Shown here: positions 1 through 9,727 of the stretch, in pieces | Layout of the letters: each line of letters starts with the position of its first letter | Numbering within the stretch: position 1 is the first letter of the stretch | Source: an uncultured Ignavibacteria bacterium | GTDB lineage: Bacteria; Bacteroidota; Ignavibacteria; Tepidaquicellales; OLB5 | Direction: 5' to 3' | Assembly (NCBI GenBank): GCA_937873695.1 | Contig: CALMYL010000018.1 | Coordinates: forward strand, 21,926 to 85,925 | DNA: 64,000 nt | The notes under the pieces: model-generated | What the model was told of the DNA's origin: nothing | Database searches by the model: none | Seen by the model: only the letters and a program-made list of their open reading frames with translations | Translations under genes and position numbers: made by a program

Positions 1-1062
1 GCCATGGAAGGATTATATGCTTTCTTCCTTGAATCAACTTTCCTTGGACTCTTTCTATTCGGTGAAAAAAAGCTGGGTCCTAAACTTCATTTTCTATCGG
101 CGGTGCTTGTCTTTCTCGGTTCGTGGATCTCAGGCTTGTTTATAATAGCAACCAATGCATGGATGCAGAATCCGGTTGGATTTCATCAATTGCCGGACGG
201 CACTTTCCAGCTTGCGAGCTTTGGCGAGCTATTCACTAACCCATGGCTATTCTGGCAGTATGTGCATACCATGAGCGGTTCCGTAGTCACCGCGGCTTTT
301 GTAATGTGCGCCGTAGGAGCATATTATGTACTATCAGATAAAAATGCCGAGTACGGTAAAAAATTTCTTAAAACGGGATTGATTGCCGGAGTGATTGTCT
401 CCATCTTCCAGGCATTCCCAAGCGGTGACGGCCAGGGTAAAAATGTCGCTCTCTATCAGCCTGTAACTCTTGCCGCAATGGAGGGCTTATTTGAAACCGA
501 GCATGGGGCGGGTCTTACAATAATAGGTCAGCCTGATGTGGAGAATATGAAGCTTGATAACCCGATAATCGTCCCGAACATGCTTAGCTTTTTAACATAC
601 AACAGGTGGAAAGCAGAAGTTAAAGGTCTGAAAGAGTATCCCCGAGAGCTTTGGCCGGATAATATTCCATTGTTGTATTACAGTTATCATATAATGGTCG
701 GACTTGGTACAATATTCATAGCAATTACGATGCTGGGTATTTTTCTGCTATGGCGTAAAAAAGTATTTACCGCAAGATGGTATCTGTGGATATTGATGCT
801 TGCATTCCCTTTCCCATACATAGCAAACACAACAGGCTGGATGACTGCTGAGCTTGGAAGGCAGCCCTGGCTGATATACGGTCTGCTGAAAACCGCTGAT
901 GGATTTTCAAGCAATGTAAGCTCAGGTAACGCATTATTCACAACACTTGGTTTTGCAGGAATTTATCTGATGGTAGGGTTACTGTTTATTATTTTGGTAC
1001 TCAAAGAAATTATCGAAGGACCTGATCATGTGAAGAAAAAGACCCCGCCTATCGCACCATAG
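1..1062 (+). CDS. cydA: Cytochrome bd ubiquinol oxidase subunit I (5' truncated)
   Basis: Membrane subunit of the high-affinity bd-type quinol oxidase, which oxidises quinol and reduces O2 without pumping protons. The frame is open from base 1, and the first visible residues (Ala-Met-Glu-Gly-Leu-Tyr-Ala-Phe-Phe-Leu-Glu-Ser) match family sequence about 100 residues in. The true start, and the His ligand of haem b595 near the N-terminus, are therefore outside the window. Seen here: QNPVGF; the WQYVHT His (haem b558 ligand, equivalent to E. coli H186); YHIMVGLG with the Met ligand (equivalent to M393); and the hallmark GRQPW. The Q-loop is short compared with E. coli. The stop codon lies inside a palindrome (1051-1088). 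cydB follows 133 bases later. Confidence 0.95.
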   Translation, partial: AMEGLYAFFLESTFLGLFLFGEKKLGPKLHFLSAVLVFLGSWISGLFIIATNAWMQNPVGFHQLPDGTFQLASFGELFTNPWLFWQYVHTMSGSVVTAAFVMCAVGAYYVLSDKNAEYGKKFLKTGLIAGVIVSIFQAFPSGDGQGKNVALYQPVTLAAMEGLFETEHGAGLTIIGQPDVENMKLDNPIIVPNMLSFLTYNRWKAEVKGLKEYPRELWPDNIPLLYYSYHIMVGLGTIFIAITMLGIFLLWRKKVFTARWYLWILMLAFPFPYIANTTGWMTAELGRQPWLIYGLLKTADGFSSNVSSGNALFTTLGFAGIYLMVGLLFIILVLKEIIEGPDHVKKKTPPIAP

Positions 1063-1183
1063 GCGAGATATCGCGCCATAGGTGCGATTTCTCTCCCAAA
1101 AGGGGAGGGTTGAAGGATCATTAATTCTGGGATTCTGTTAAAATAATTCAATAATTGTAAACAGAGATGCCCGCGTTCGCGGG
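1051..1183. repeat. Three palindromes across the cydA stop and the cydA-cydB gap
   Basis: ATCGCACC (1051-1058) pairs with GGTGCGAT (1081-1088), with a partly self-complementary centre; the cydA stop codon (1060-1062) lies inside. Then CTCCC-AAAA-GGGAG (1093-1107), and CCCGCG-TT-CGCGGG (1170-1183) just before cydB. None is followed by a clear T-run. They could be transcript-processing or attenuation hairpins, or inserted dispersed palindromes. Confidence 0.6.
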
Positions 1184-1195
1184 TACTAAAACTAA

Positions 1196-2242
1196 ATGGA
1201 AACATTCTGGTTCATAGCGCTGGCATTTATGATAATCATGTACGTGATACTTGACGGATTTGATCTCGGCACGGGTATGTTCTATCTGGGCACAGCAAAA
1301 AACGATAATGAACGCAGAACCCTGCTCAACTCAATTGGTCCCGTGTGGGATGGCAACGAAGTATGGCTCATTGCCGCAGGCGGCTCACTGTTTTTCGCAT
1401 TCCCGAAACTCTACGCTTCAAGCTTCAGCGGATTTTACCTTCCCTTAACTATTGTACTCTGGTTATTGATTGGCAGGGCATTGGGTATTGAGCTTCGCAA
1501 GCATGTTGATAATAGACTGTGGAAATCATTCTGGGATGTAGTATTCTCAATTTCAAGTATACTGCTTGTTGTATTCTTTGGTGCGGCACTTGGCAACATA
1601 ATACGCGGCGTTTCGCTTGAGGCAGACGGGTATTTTTTTGAGGCCCTGTGGACTACGTTCACAGTGGTACCGCGATCCGGAATACTTGATTGGTTCACGG
1701 TATTAATGTCTTTTGTTGCAGTTGCAACACTCATGGGTCACGGCGCTAATTTCATTTCAGTTAAGACTGCTGGTGAGCTTCAGATGAGGGCGAGAAATGT
1801 TTCAAAGAAAATAAATCCACTTGTATTACTGCTTTCACTTCTTATGTTTGCCGCAACAACATATATCAGACCCGAGCTGTGGAATAACTATTTTACTCAT
1901 GTCTGGGGATTCATTTTTCCAGTAACGGGTATGGCTGGACTGGCCGGCATGTTCTATTTCAGAAGCAAAGATTCCGACGGGAAAGCTTTTCTGTCTTCAG
2001 CGGTATTTATTCTTGGAATGATGTCCGGGACTGCTTTCGGGCTCTACCCCACGCTGCTTCATTCTACATTAGACCCGTCTTACAGCCTGACAGTCACAAA
2101 TTCAAGCGCGGGAAGTTACGGTCTCGGGGTCGGCCTGATCTGGTGGGTGATAGGAATGATACTTGCTATGGGATACTTCGGGTACTTATTCTATACTTTC
2201 AGGGGAAAAGTTGTAATGACTGAAGATTCAGAAGGATACTAA
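1196..2242 (+). CDS. cydB: Cytochrome bd ubiquinol oxidase subunit II
   Basis: Second membrane subunit of the bd oxidase, partner of the preceding cydA. The 348-residue length fits the family. N-terminal motifs are typical: LDGFDLGTG near residue 20, then GPVWDGNEVWL near residue 49, part of the quinol/haem-proximal region shared by CydB proteins. About eight to nine hydrophobic segments follow to the C-terminus. The ATG at 1196 begins METFWFIALAF, giving a first membrane helix immediately. The gap to cydA is long for a cydAB pair and filled with palindromes, so the two could have unequal expression. No cydX-like small subunit was recognised downstream. Confidence 0.95.
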   Translation: METFWFIALAFMIIMYVILDGFDLGTGMFYLGTAKNDNERRTLLNSIGPVWDGNEVWLIAAGGSLFFAFPKLYASSFSGFYLPLTIVLWLLIGRALGIELRKHVDNRLWKSFWDVVFSISSILLVVFFGAALGNIIRGVSLEADGYFFEALWTTFTVVPRSGILDWFTVLMSFVAVATLMGHGANFISVKTAGELQMRARNVSKKINPLVLLLSLLMFAATTYIRPELWNNYFTHVWGFIFPVTGMAGLAGMFYFRSKDSDGKAFLSSAVFILGMMSGTAFGLYPTLLHSTLDPSYSLTVTNSSAGSYGLGVGLIWWVIGMILAMGYFGYLFYTFRGKVVMTEDSEGY

Positions 2243-2330
2243 GGGCAATTAGCAATTAGCAAAAAAGAAGCACAAAGTAATTTTAAAAAATTCATGAGCC
2301 TTTGCAGCACTTTAAGAGAATAGATTATAT

Positions 2331-5300
2331 CTAAACGGGATTTTCAATGGCTTTTTCGATTGCCTTATATTCCTTCTCAGGATTTTTAGCCTTGTGACGC
2401 GAGAAATATGTATATATTGCAGGCACAATAAACAGAGTTAAGAATGTCGAGAAAATAAGTCCCCCAACAATGGCAATACCAAGCGATACACGGCTTCCTG
2501 CTCCGATACCAACAGCGATAGGGAGCGCGCCAAGCGCAGAAGCTATACTGGTCATCATAATCGGTCTGAACCTTTGGACTGCGGCCTGGTCAACGGCTTC
2601 AATGATATTCAGTCCCTCTTCTTTTTTCTGATTCGCGAATTCAACAATAAGTATAGCATTTTTGGTAACAAGCCCAATCAGCATGATTATACCGATCTGG
2701 CTGAAGATATTAAGCGTCATACCGAAGACCCACAGCGAAAGCAGCGCGCCGAATAATGCAAGCGGAACGGTAAGAAGGATTATGAACGGGTCAATGAAAC
2801 TTTCGAACTGTGCGGCAAGCACAAGATAAATTATGATCAGAGCAAAGACGAAAGTAAACAGCAGGCTGGATGAACTTTCTTCAAAATCTTTTGACTGCCC
2901 TGCAAGCGCTGTGTTAAAATCCTCGGGTAAAACATCTTTTGCAACGCGCCGCATAGCGGCAATACCATCACCTAAAGTGTAGCCCGGTGTTAACCCCGCG
3001 GTAATTGTTGCAGCTGAATACCTGTTATACCTGTATCTGGTTGTAGGCGCAGCCTGCTCGGTTAACGTAACAAGATTATCAAGCTGTATAAGTTCACCGT
3101 TTTTATTTCTTACGTACAGGTATTTAAGGTCATACGGGTTATCCCGTTTATCTCTTGTAACCTGCCCTAAAACCTGGTACTGTTTGCCTTCCTTAATGAA
3201 GTATCCAAATCTCTGGCTGCCGAATGCGATCTGCAGTGTTGATGCAACATCGCTGAAAGATACCCCAAGATCAGAAGCTTTTTGCCTGTCAATCGAAAGA
3301 TTAATTTCAGGCTTATTTATCTTCAAATTTGCGTCAACAAACTGCAGTTCAGGCTGCTTTTTCGCTTCCTCCAGAAACCTTGGAAGTATTTCAAAGAACC
3401 TGTCAAATTCAGGTGACTGTAAAACAAATTGCACCGGCTGCCCGCCGAACCTTGACCCGATAGTAGGGGGTTGTGACGGAAATGCGCGAATACCGGTAAT
3501 TGAATTAATTTCCTTTGTCAGTTTGTCATAAATCTGCTGCTGAGTACGTTCACGCTGATCAGGAGGAAGAAGATACAGATTCATAAACCCGTTATTTGCC
3601 TGGCCCCCGGATCCTGTAAAAGTAATCGGAGTCTGCACCTCCGGGGTTGCGGATAAAACAACGTCGGTCAGTTCTTCCATATATTTCTGCATGTACTCAA
3701 AAGTTGCCCCTTCAGGCGCAGAAGCCTGGATCCTTAAATTTGAACGGTCTTCCAAAGGGGCAAGTTCGCTCTTAAGCGCAGAACCTGAATAATAGATAAG
3801 AACACCAATAACCCCTATTATGATAAATGCCAGCCATCTTACTTTCATAAAACCAACAAGCATTCTTCTGTAAACATCTATCATTTTAACAAAGAACGGC
3901 TCTGTGGCATTGTAAAACCTGTTATGTTTAGCATGAGCCTTCAAAAGCCTGGAGCTCATCATGGGAGTGAGAGTCAATGCTACAAATGCAGATACCAGAA
4001 CTGAACCCGCTATTACGATCGCAAATTCTTTGAATAATTTACCAGTAGTACCTTCAATGAACATTATAGGCAGAAATACGGCAACAAGCGCAATAGTTAT
4101 TGATATAACCGCAAAGTATATTTCCTTAGAGCCCTTATACGCGGCTTCAATGGGATTCATCCCCTCTTCTATCTTTGAATAAATATTTTCCAGTACCACT
4201 ATTGCATCATCTACAACCAAACCGATGGCAAGTATCATTCCCACAAGCGTAAGCACATTGATAGAGTACCCCATTATGTACATAATGAAGAATGCTGAAA
4301 TTATTGAAGTGGGGATAGCAACAATAGGTATTATGGTTGAGCGCCAGTCTCGCAGGAACAGAAATATGATAAGTATAACCAGTCCGAAAGCTATAAAAAT
4401 TGTTTCTTCCACTTCGCTTATGGTAGTTCTGATATACTCAGAAAAATCAAAACCTACTTCAATGTTGTAATCGGAAGGTATCTCTTTTTTGAGCTGTTCA
4501 AATCTTCTTTTGAATTCATCCGATATTTCAATGGCATTACCTCCGGGCTGCATTGTTACTGCAACACCCACACCCAGCAGACCCGCCCGTTTTAAAGATT
4601 GTCTTTCGTTTTCCGGTCCCAGGACAGCGTAGCCAATATCTTTAAACCTTATTACCGTACCGTTATTTTCCTTAACTATCAGATCATTGAATTCTTCGGC
4701 GCTTTTCAAACGGCCCAGTGTCCTTATAGTCAGCTCGGTGTTATCACCTTCAATTCTGCCTGATGGCAGTTCAACATTTTCCTTTTCAAGAGCAGTTCTT
4801 ACATCAAGAGGAGTAAGCTTATAAGCCGCAAGTTTTTCCGGGTCCAGCCACATTCTCATGGCATACCGGCGTTCACCGAATATTCTCACATAACTGACAC
4901 CGGGGATAGTCTGGACCCTTTCTTTAATTACATTAGTGGCAAAAGCGTTTACATCAAGAATATCTTTTGTATTGCTCTGCACATACATAAAAATTATCGG
5001 GGTATCATCAGCATCAGATTTTTGCACTACGGGGGGGTCAACGTCTCTTGGCAGGTTATTCAAAGCCCTGGAAACGCGGTCGCGAACATCGTTTGAAGCA
5101 TCTTCAAGGTTTCTTGCCAGAGAAAACTCTATGGTGATCTGGCTTTGCCCTTCACGGCTCTGCGAGGTTAAGCTTTTTATACCATCAATACCGTTCAATG
5201 ATTCCTCAAGAGGTTCGGTTATCTGGGTTTCAATTACTTCTGAATTGGCGCCGGGGTAGCCTGTTGTTACAGTTACTATGGGAGGATCCACACTGGGGTA

Positions 5301-5408
5301 TTCGCGCACTTCAAGAAATGTGAACGCAACAATTCCAAAAATTATTATTATCAGAGAAAATACAATAGATAGAACCGGTCTGCGTATAGAAGTTGCGCTT
5401 AGACTCAT
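2331..5408 (-). CDS. RND efflux transporter permease (HAE1/AcrB type)
   Basis: Inner-membrane proton-driven pump of a tripartite multidrug efflux system. At 1025 residues it has the usual AcrB-family length. The N-terminal TM helix is followed by two large periplasmic loops (about residues 35-330 and 555-860) and two TM bundles. The second bundle region contains GLVVDDAIVVLENI near residue 400, where the two Asp are the proton-relay pair, and GLVTKNAILIVEFANQ near residue 935 supplies the relay Lys. The start lies 3 bases downstream of the adaptor stop on the same strand, so the two are one operon. No TolC-type outer-membrane factor is adjacent; it must be encoded elsewhere. Substrate cannot be told from sequence. 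Confidence 0.95.
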   Translation of the reverse strand: MSLSATSIRRPVLSIVFSLIIIIFGIVAFTFLEVREYPSVDPPIVTVTTGYPGANSEVIETQITEPLEESLNGIDGIKSLTSQSREGQSQITIEFSLARNLEDASNDVRDRVSRALNNLPRDVDPPVVQKSDADDTPIIFMYVQSNTKDILDVNAFATNVIKERVQTIPGVSYVRIFGERRYAMRMWLDPEKLAAYKLTPLDVRTALEKENVELPSGRIEGDNTELTIRTLGRLKSAEEFNDLIVKENNGTVIRFKDIGYAVLGPENERQSLKRAGLLGVGVAVTMQPGGNAIEISDEFKRRFEQLKKEIPSDYNIEVGFDFSEYIRTTISEVEETIFIAFGLVILIIFLFLRDWRSTIIPIVAIPTSIISAFFIMYIMGYSINVLTLVGMILAIGLVVDDAIVVLENIYSKIEEGMNPIEAAYKGSKEIYFAVISITIALVAVFLPIMFIEGTTGKLFKEFAIVIAGSVLVSAFVALTLTPMMSSRLLKAHAKHNRFYNATEPFFVKMIDVYRRMLVGFMKVRWLAFIIIGVIGVLIYYSGSALKSELAPLEDRSNLRIQASAPEGATFEYMQKYMEELTDVVLSATPEVQTPITFTGSGGQANNGFMNLYLLPPDQRERTQQQIYDKLTKEINSITGIRAFPSQPPTIGSRFGGQPVQFVLQSPEFDRFFEILPRFLEEAKKQPELQFVDANLKINKPEINLSIDRQKASDLGVSFSDVASTLQIAFGSQRFGYFIKEGKQYQVLGQVTRDKRDNPYDLKYLYVRNKNGELIQLDNLVTLTEQAAPTTRYRYNRYSAATITAGLTPGYTLGDGIAAMRRVAKDVLPEDFNTALAGQSKDFEESSSSLLFTFVFALIIIYLVLAAQFESFIDPFIILLTVPLALFGALLSLWVFGMTLNIFSQIGIIMLIGLVTKNAILIVEFANQKKEEGLNIIEAVDQAAVQRFRPIMMTSIASALGALPIAVGIGAGSRVSLGIAIVGGLIFSTFLTLFIVPAIYTYFSRHKAKNPEKEYKAIEKAIENPV

Positions 5409-5411
5409 GGG

Positions 5412-6488
5412 CTAATTCACCTTCTCCACTTTCACAGGTGAATTTTCTTTAAGTCTGAGTATATTTGTTGTTACAATTGTATCGCCCGGCTTTACTAGGT
5501 CTGACTTTATTTCGATAAGGGTCTCGGTTCTTGAGCCAATTTCAACATCAACTAATTTTGCTTTTCCGTCTTTCACTACATAAACACTCTGACCCTTCAG
5601 CTTTGGTATCAATGCCTCTGTTGGTATCATTATGGCATCTTTATTCTCACTTATCAGGAACGTTACATTGGCAAATGTGCCGGGCATAAGTTTTTTGCCG
5701 GGATTATCAGTGACTGCCCTCAGAACCAAGGAACGGGTATTGTTCTCTACTTTTGGCTCTGATGCGTATACTTCCGCTTCAAACTCTCCATCAATTCCTT
5801 CAACTCTAAAACTGATCTTCTGCCCTTTCTGAAAAAGGTAAATATATTTTTCAGGAATGGAAAAATCGATCTTGACCCTGCCGATATCCTGCATAGTTGT
5901 TAATACAGTCTGCGGAGTAACATAAGCTCCGCTGCTGACATTTCTAAGTCCAATTATACCTGAAAAGGGAGCCCTGACATATGTTTTGGAAATATCAATC
6001 CTTGTAATGGTAATTTCTGCGCGAATCTGCTCCAGGGTTGTTTCAAGCACGTCATACTCGGCCTGTGAGGTAAGTCCCTTATCAAGAAGCTGTTTTTCGC
6101 GCTCAAGTTTTGTTACGGCTAAACGTTCATCAACCTGCTGCCGCCTCAATTTTGCGGTTAGGTCATCTGAATCCAGCTTAAACAATGTTTTTCCTCTGCC
6201 TACATATGTGCCTTCTTTAAAATAGATCCCTCTAATCTTCCGGGAAACTTCGCTCCTTATTTCGGCTTCTTCATTAGCCCTGATATTGCCGATAGCTTTT
6301 ATATCATTATCCAGTACTTCTGTTTTCAGGATGAAGCCGTCAACGGAAATTTGTTGTGACTGCTGGTTACCGGGTTTTTTATTAGCATCCGGTTTATCTG
6401 TTTTGGCAATAAACTTTGGAACAAAGATCAAACCCAGAATTACAAGCAATGCAAGGGGTATCGCAACATATAGTATGGTCTTTTTCAA
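5412..6488 (-). CDS. RND efflux periplasmic adaptor subunit
   Basis: Membrane-fusion protein linking the inner-membrane pump to an outer-membrane channel. The 358-residue protein begins with a hydrophobic signal/anchor (residues 5-25), followed by a lipoyl/barrel-sandwich half containing KIRGIYFKEGTYVGRG near residue 88. A short alpha-helical hairpin (about 105-155) and the returning half-motif YVRAPFSGIIGLRNVSSG near residue 170 come next. A beta-barrel domain and a membrane-proximal domain make up the C-terminal half. It is the first gene of a two-gene operon with the permease. It is acrA/mexA-like in architecture, but a specific symbol is not justified. Confidence 0.93.
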   Translation of the reverse strand: MKKTILYVAIPLALLVILGLIFVPKFIAKTDKPDANKKPGNQQSQQISVDGFILKTEVLDNDIKAIGNIRANEEAEIRSEVSRKIRGIYFKEGTYVGRGKTLFKLDSDDLTAKLRRQQVDERLAVTKLEREKQLLDKGLTSQAEYDVLETTLEQIRAEITITRIDISKTYVRAPFSGIIGLRNVSSGAYVTPQTVLTTMQDIGRVKIDFSIPEKYIYLFQKGQKISFRVEGIDGEFEAEVYASEPKVENNTRSLVLRAVTDNPGKKLMPGTFANVTFLISENKDAIMIPTEALIPKLKGQSVYVVKDGKAKLVDVEIGSRTETLIEIKSDLVKPGDTIVTTNILRLKENSPVKVEKVN

Positions 6489-6694
6489 TATAGAATTAGT
6501 AAATATTTATCAAAAATACATAAAATTGGTATTTAAAGAAATAGGAATTGGTTAACTACCATTAAATAATAGCAGATATGGGTATTTAGTTCCTTTTGTT
6601 ACAAGTATTTACATTCTTAAAGTATTATTAACAATGTATTTCAATATTGCACTTAATGTATTAATTTGAATCCTAAACTAATTCTGATAGATAT

Positions 6695-7426
6695 ATGAAA
6701 TTAACGGGCAGAACCGCCATAATTACAGGCGGAGCGGGCGGAATAGGACTTGAGACCGCAAAATTATTCATTAGTGAAGGTGCGAATGTTCTGTTAGCCG
6801 ATGTCAACGAGACATCAGGGAAGGAAGCTGCAGATAAGCTTGGAAGCAAATGCAGATTTGTGAAAACTGACGTTTCGGATAAGTCATCAGCTTACTTTTG
6901 CGTGATTGAAGCCCTGAAAAAATTCGGCAGCTTAGATATACTGGTAAACAACGCAGGAATAACAGCCGATGCCTCGCTGCTTAAAATGTCATCCGAGCAG
7001 TTTGAAAAGGTTATTGATATAAATCTAAAGGGTGTTTTTTTTATGACAAAATACGCGGCAGCTCATATGGCTGAAAATAATTACGGAAGAATAATCAACA
7101 CTTCATCAATTGTCGGGATATACGGCAACTTCGGGCAGACCAATTATGCGGCATCAAAAAGCGGAGTAATAGGAATGACAAAAACATGGGCAAGAGAGCT
7201 TGGAAGAAAAGGCATCACCGTAAATGCTGTTGCGCCCGGATTTATAGCAACTGATATGATAAGAACAGTACCTGAGAAGATACTGAATTCTATTAAAGAT
7301 AGAACTCCGCTTGGAAGACTTGGAACACCTGCTGATATTGCCCGGGCATACTTATTTCTCGCATCTGATGATGCTGAATTCATTACCGGAATTACTCTGA
7401 GCGTTGATGGCGGGTTAGTTTGGTGA
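6695..7426 (+). CDS. SDR oxidoreductase, FabG-like
   Basis: Short-chain dehydrogenase of the classical type, 243 residues. The NAD(P)-binding TGGAGGIG sits near residue 11, NNAG near residue 87, the catalytic Ser in SSIVG near 138 and the YAASK Tyr/Lys pair near 150. The C-terminal DGG motif is typical of FabG-like 3-oxoacyl-ACP reductases. The gene stands alone, divergent from the efflux operon and not beside other fatty-acid synthesis genes. The substrate could therefore be 3-oxoacyl-ACP, acetoacetyl-CoA or another ketone or alcohol. Confidence 0.88.
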   Translation: MKLTGRTAIITGGAGGIGLETAKLFISEGANVLLADVNETSGKEAADKLGSKCRFVKTDVSDKSSAYFCVIEALKKFGSLDILVNNAGITADASLLKMSSEQFEKVIDINLKGVFFMTKYAAAHMAENNYGRIINTSSIVGIYGNFGQTNYAASKSGVIGMTKTWARELGRKGITVNAVAPGFIATDMIRTVPEKILNSIKDRTPLGRLGTPADIARAYLFLASDDAEFITGITLSVDGGLVW

Positions 7427-7535
7427 TGATGTTTACGGGTTGCTTGTTCCAGGTAACAGGATAACTAACATCACTTTCATAATATCACCTGTTCCGGGTT
7501 TATTTATTTATGGCAATGCAAATTACAATAGTTTC

Positions 7536-7634
7536 ACCGCTTCGCGGTTAAGGAACAAAAACTTCTAACCCTAAGGGGTGATATAATTGTAGAGTTTAGT
7601 TTTTTTTAATAACCCCGAAGGGGTGACATTATTT
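7536..7634. repeat. Cluster of small hairpin repeats
   Basis: ACCGC-TTC-GCGGT at 7536-7548, followed by two related copies of a TAACCCyrAAGGGGTGA-type unit at 7566-7588 and 7610-7634, each able to form a short stem of C and G runs. The two copies share flanking AT-rich sequence, suggesting a dispersed or locally duplicated element. The cluster lies between a convergent SDR and kelch gene and could contribute to termination. Confidence 0.5.
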
Positions 7635-7677
7635 TACATCAGTAAATTCTTTCTTGCCGGTTTGATTAGTTAATGAT

Positions 7678-9003
7678 TTACTTTATTAGCAGCATCTTAA
7701 TCGTATTTGAGTACATTCCGGATACCAGCTTCGCAAAATATGTACCGCTTGGCTTATTTTCTGCGTTCCATTGAAGTGAGTAATCACCACTCCCCAATTC
7801 ACCTGCAAATATATCATCAACTTTTCTTCCCATGATATCATAGACTATCAAAGACGTATATACTTTATTTAGATTGCCAGATGCAATTGAAAAATTAATT
7901 GTTGTTACCGGATTAAACGGATTAGGATAATTCTGTTTGATTGAAAATCCATCAGGAATATTATTGCCTGTCTGTACAATTCCGGTAATGCCGGTCATTG
8001 TATCTGTAAGTATATTCACTGTGTTTGAATTGGCGCTGCGGTTTGATGTTCCCGTAGCACTTACAAACTTCCATATGTTTCCGATGTGCACACTTGCCGC
8101 TCCGTGATCGGTCTTAGGCGCAAGCAGTGTTGGCTGCGGGGTCCATGTATTCGCTCCCGGTGAATAAACATAACACTGGTTTGTGACAGATGACACCTGG
8201 TATCCGCCACTTACAATCACGCCTTTGTTTCCCCATGTTGCGCCGTAAATTGAATTCCTGACACCTGCCGGGTAAACTGCCCCGCTGGAATCCCATGTAA
8301 TAACGCTGCGGTCACTTTGGCTGATAACACCGCGGAAAACTGAGTTAGTTGCTGCAGGATTTGTCCAGTTTGGACCACCGCAAACATAAACCAGCGTATC
8401 ACCGGCAGCGGCAAGAACACCGCCGCACCTTGGAGCAGGCATACTGCTTGCAGGACGCCATGTGTTGCTGTTTGAGTTATACAGGTAAACATCGTTATAT
8501 ACTGTACCGCTAGGGAAACCCCAGCCTCCTGCACAGTAAAGCAGGCTATCCTGGTAAACAGTCACAGAATGGAACACTCTGCCGTAAGGCATATTTGCGC
8601 CATCTGACCATGTATTGGTCGCTAAATTATATATTTTAACCCTTGGTGTGCATTCATTTAAAGCAAGCGTATATGTACCGCCAAGACTGTATAGCTTATT
8701 GCCCATTACGGCAGCTGCGCTTATCCAGTAATTCCCGTCAGGAAAGTTGGTTAAAGTACTCCATGAATCAGCCAAAACGTTATACCTGTAAACAGTATTT
8801 GTGATGGCGTTTCCATCCTGCAGGCCGCCCAATACATAAACCCAGGCTGAATCATTTGCGGAATATCCCGCTGCACCGGGGTATCTTACCCCAGTTGTTA
8901 TCGGTGTACCTGATGTCATTAATGGAATGTATGGCGAGTAGTTCTGAGTAAAAAGACTTCCAGAAAGTATCGCAAGCAGTATCAATAAGTATAATTTTTT
9001 CAT
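7678..9003 (-). CDS. Kelch-repeat protein with T9SS type A sorting domain
   Basis: Secreted beta-propeller protein of 441 residues. A Sec signal peptide (MKKLYLLILLAILSGSLF) is followed by kelch repeats from about residue 40 to 310. They are recognisable by double-Gly and Tyr/Trp spacing, such as VYVLGGL, LYSLGGTY, LYCAGGWG and VYVCGG. The last ~80 residues form the T9SS sorting domain, with QNYPNPFNPVTTINF near residue 358, YDIMGRKV and the terminal KMLLIK. Export through the outer membrane and cell-surface attachment or release are inferred from that domain. The ligand is unknown. Confidence 0.88.
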   Translation of the reverse strand: MKKLYLLILLAILSGSLFTQNYSPYIPLMTSGTPITTGVRYPGAAGYSANDSAWVYVLGGLQDGNAITNTVYRYNVLADSWSTLTNFPDGNYWISAAAVMGNKLYSLGGTYTLALNECTPRVKIYNLATNTWSDGANMPYGRVFHSVTVYQDSLLYCAGGWGFPSGTVYNDVYLYNSNSNTWRPASSMPAPRCGGVLAAAGDTLVYVCGGPNWTNPAATNSVFRGVISQSDRSVITWDSSGAVYPAGVRNSIYGATWGNKGVIVSGGYQVSSVTNQCYVYSPGANTWTPQPTLLAPKTDHGAASVHIGNIWKFVSATGTSNRSANSNTVNILTDTMTGITGIVQTGNNIPDGFSIKQNYPNPFNPVTTINFSIASGNLNKVYTSLIVYDIMGRKVDDIFAGELGSGDYSLQWNAENKPSGTYFAKLVSGMYSNTIKMLLIK

Positions 9004-9038
9004 TATTTTGTGCGATTTGTTAATTTAAATTTAAATAA

Positions 9039-9611
<573 letters not shown>

Positions 9612-9664
9612 TTCGCTTTTTTTCTTTCTCCGGAAATTTTGAAGACTTCTGAGGTTTTATACAT

Positions 9665-9701
9665 AAAAAAAACTTCAAAAGTCATTTAGACTTTTGAAGT
9701 T
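9665..9701 (-). terminator. Rho-independent terminator for the multicopper oxidase gene
   Basis: Thirteen-base perfect arms (9671-9683 and 9689-9701) around a five-base loop. On the minus strand the hairpin runs directly into a T-tract (complement of 9665-9670). It lies 26 bases past the oxidase stop. Confidence 0.85.
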
Positions 9702-9727
9702 AAGTAAGCTTAATCTCAAAGATAAAC

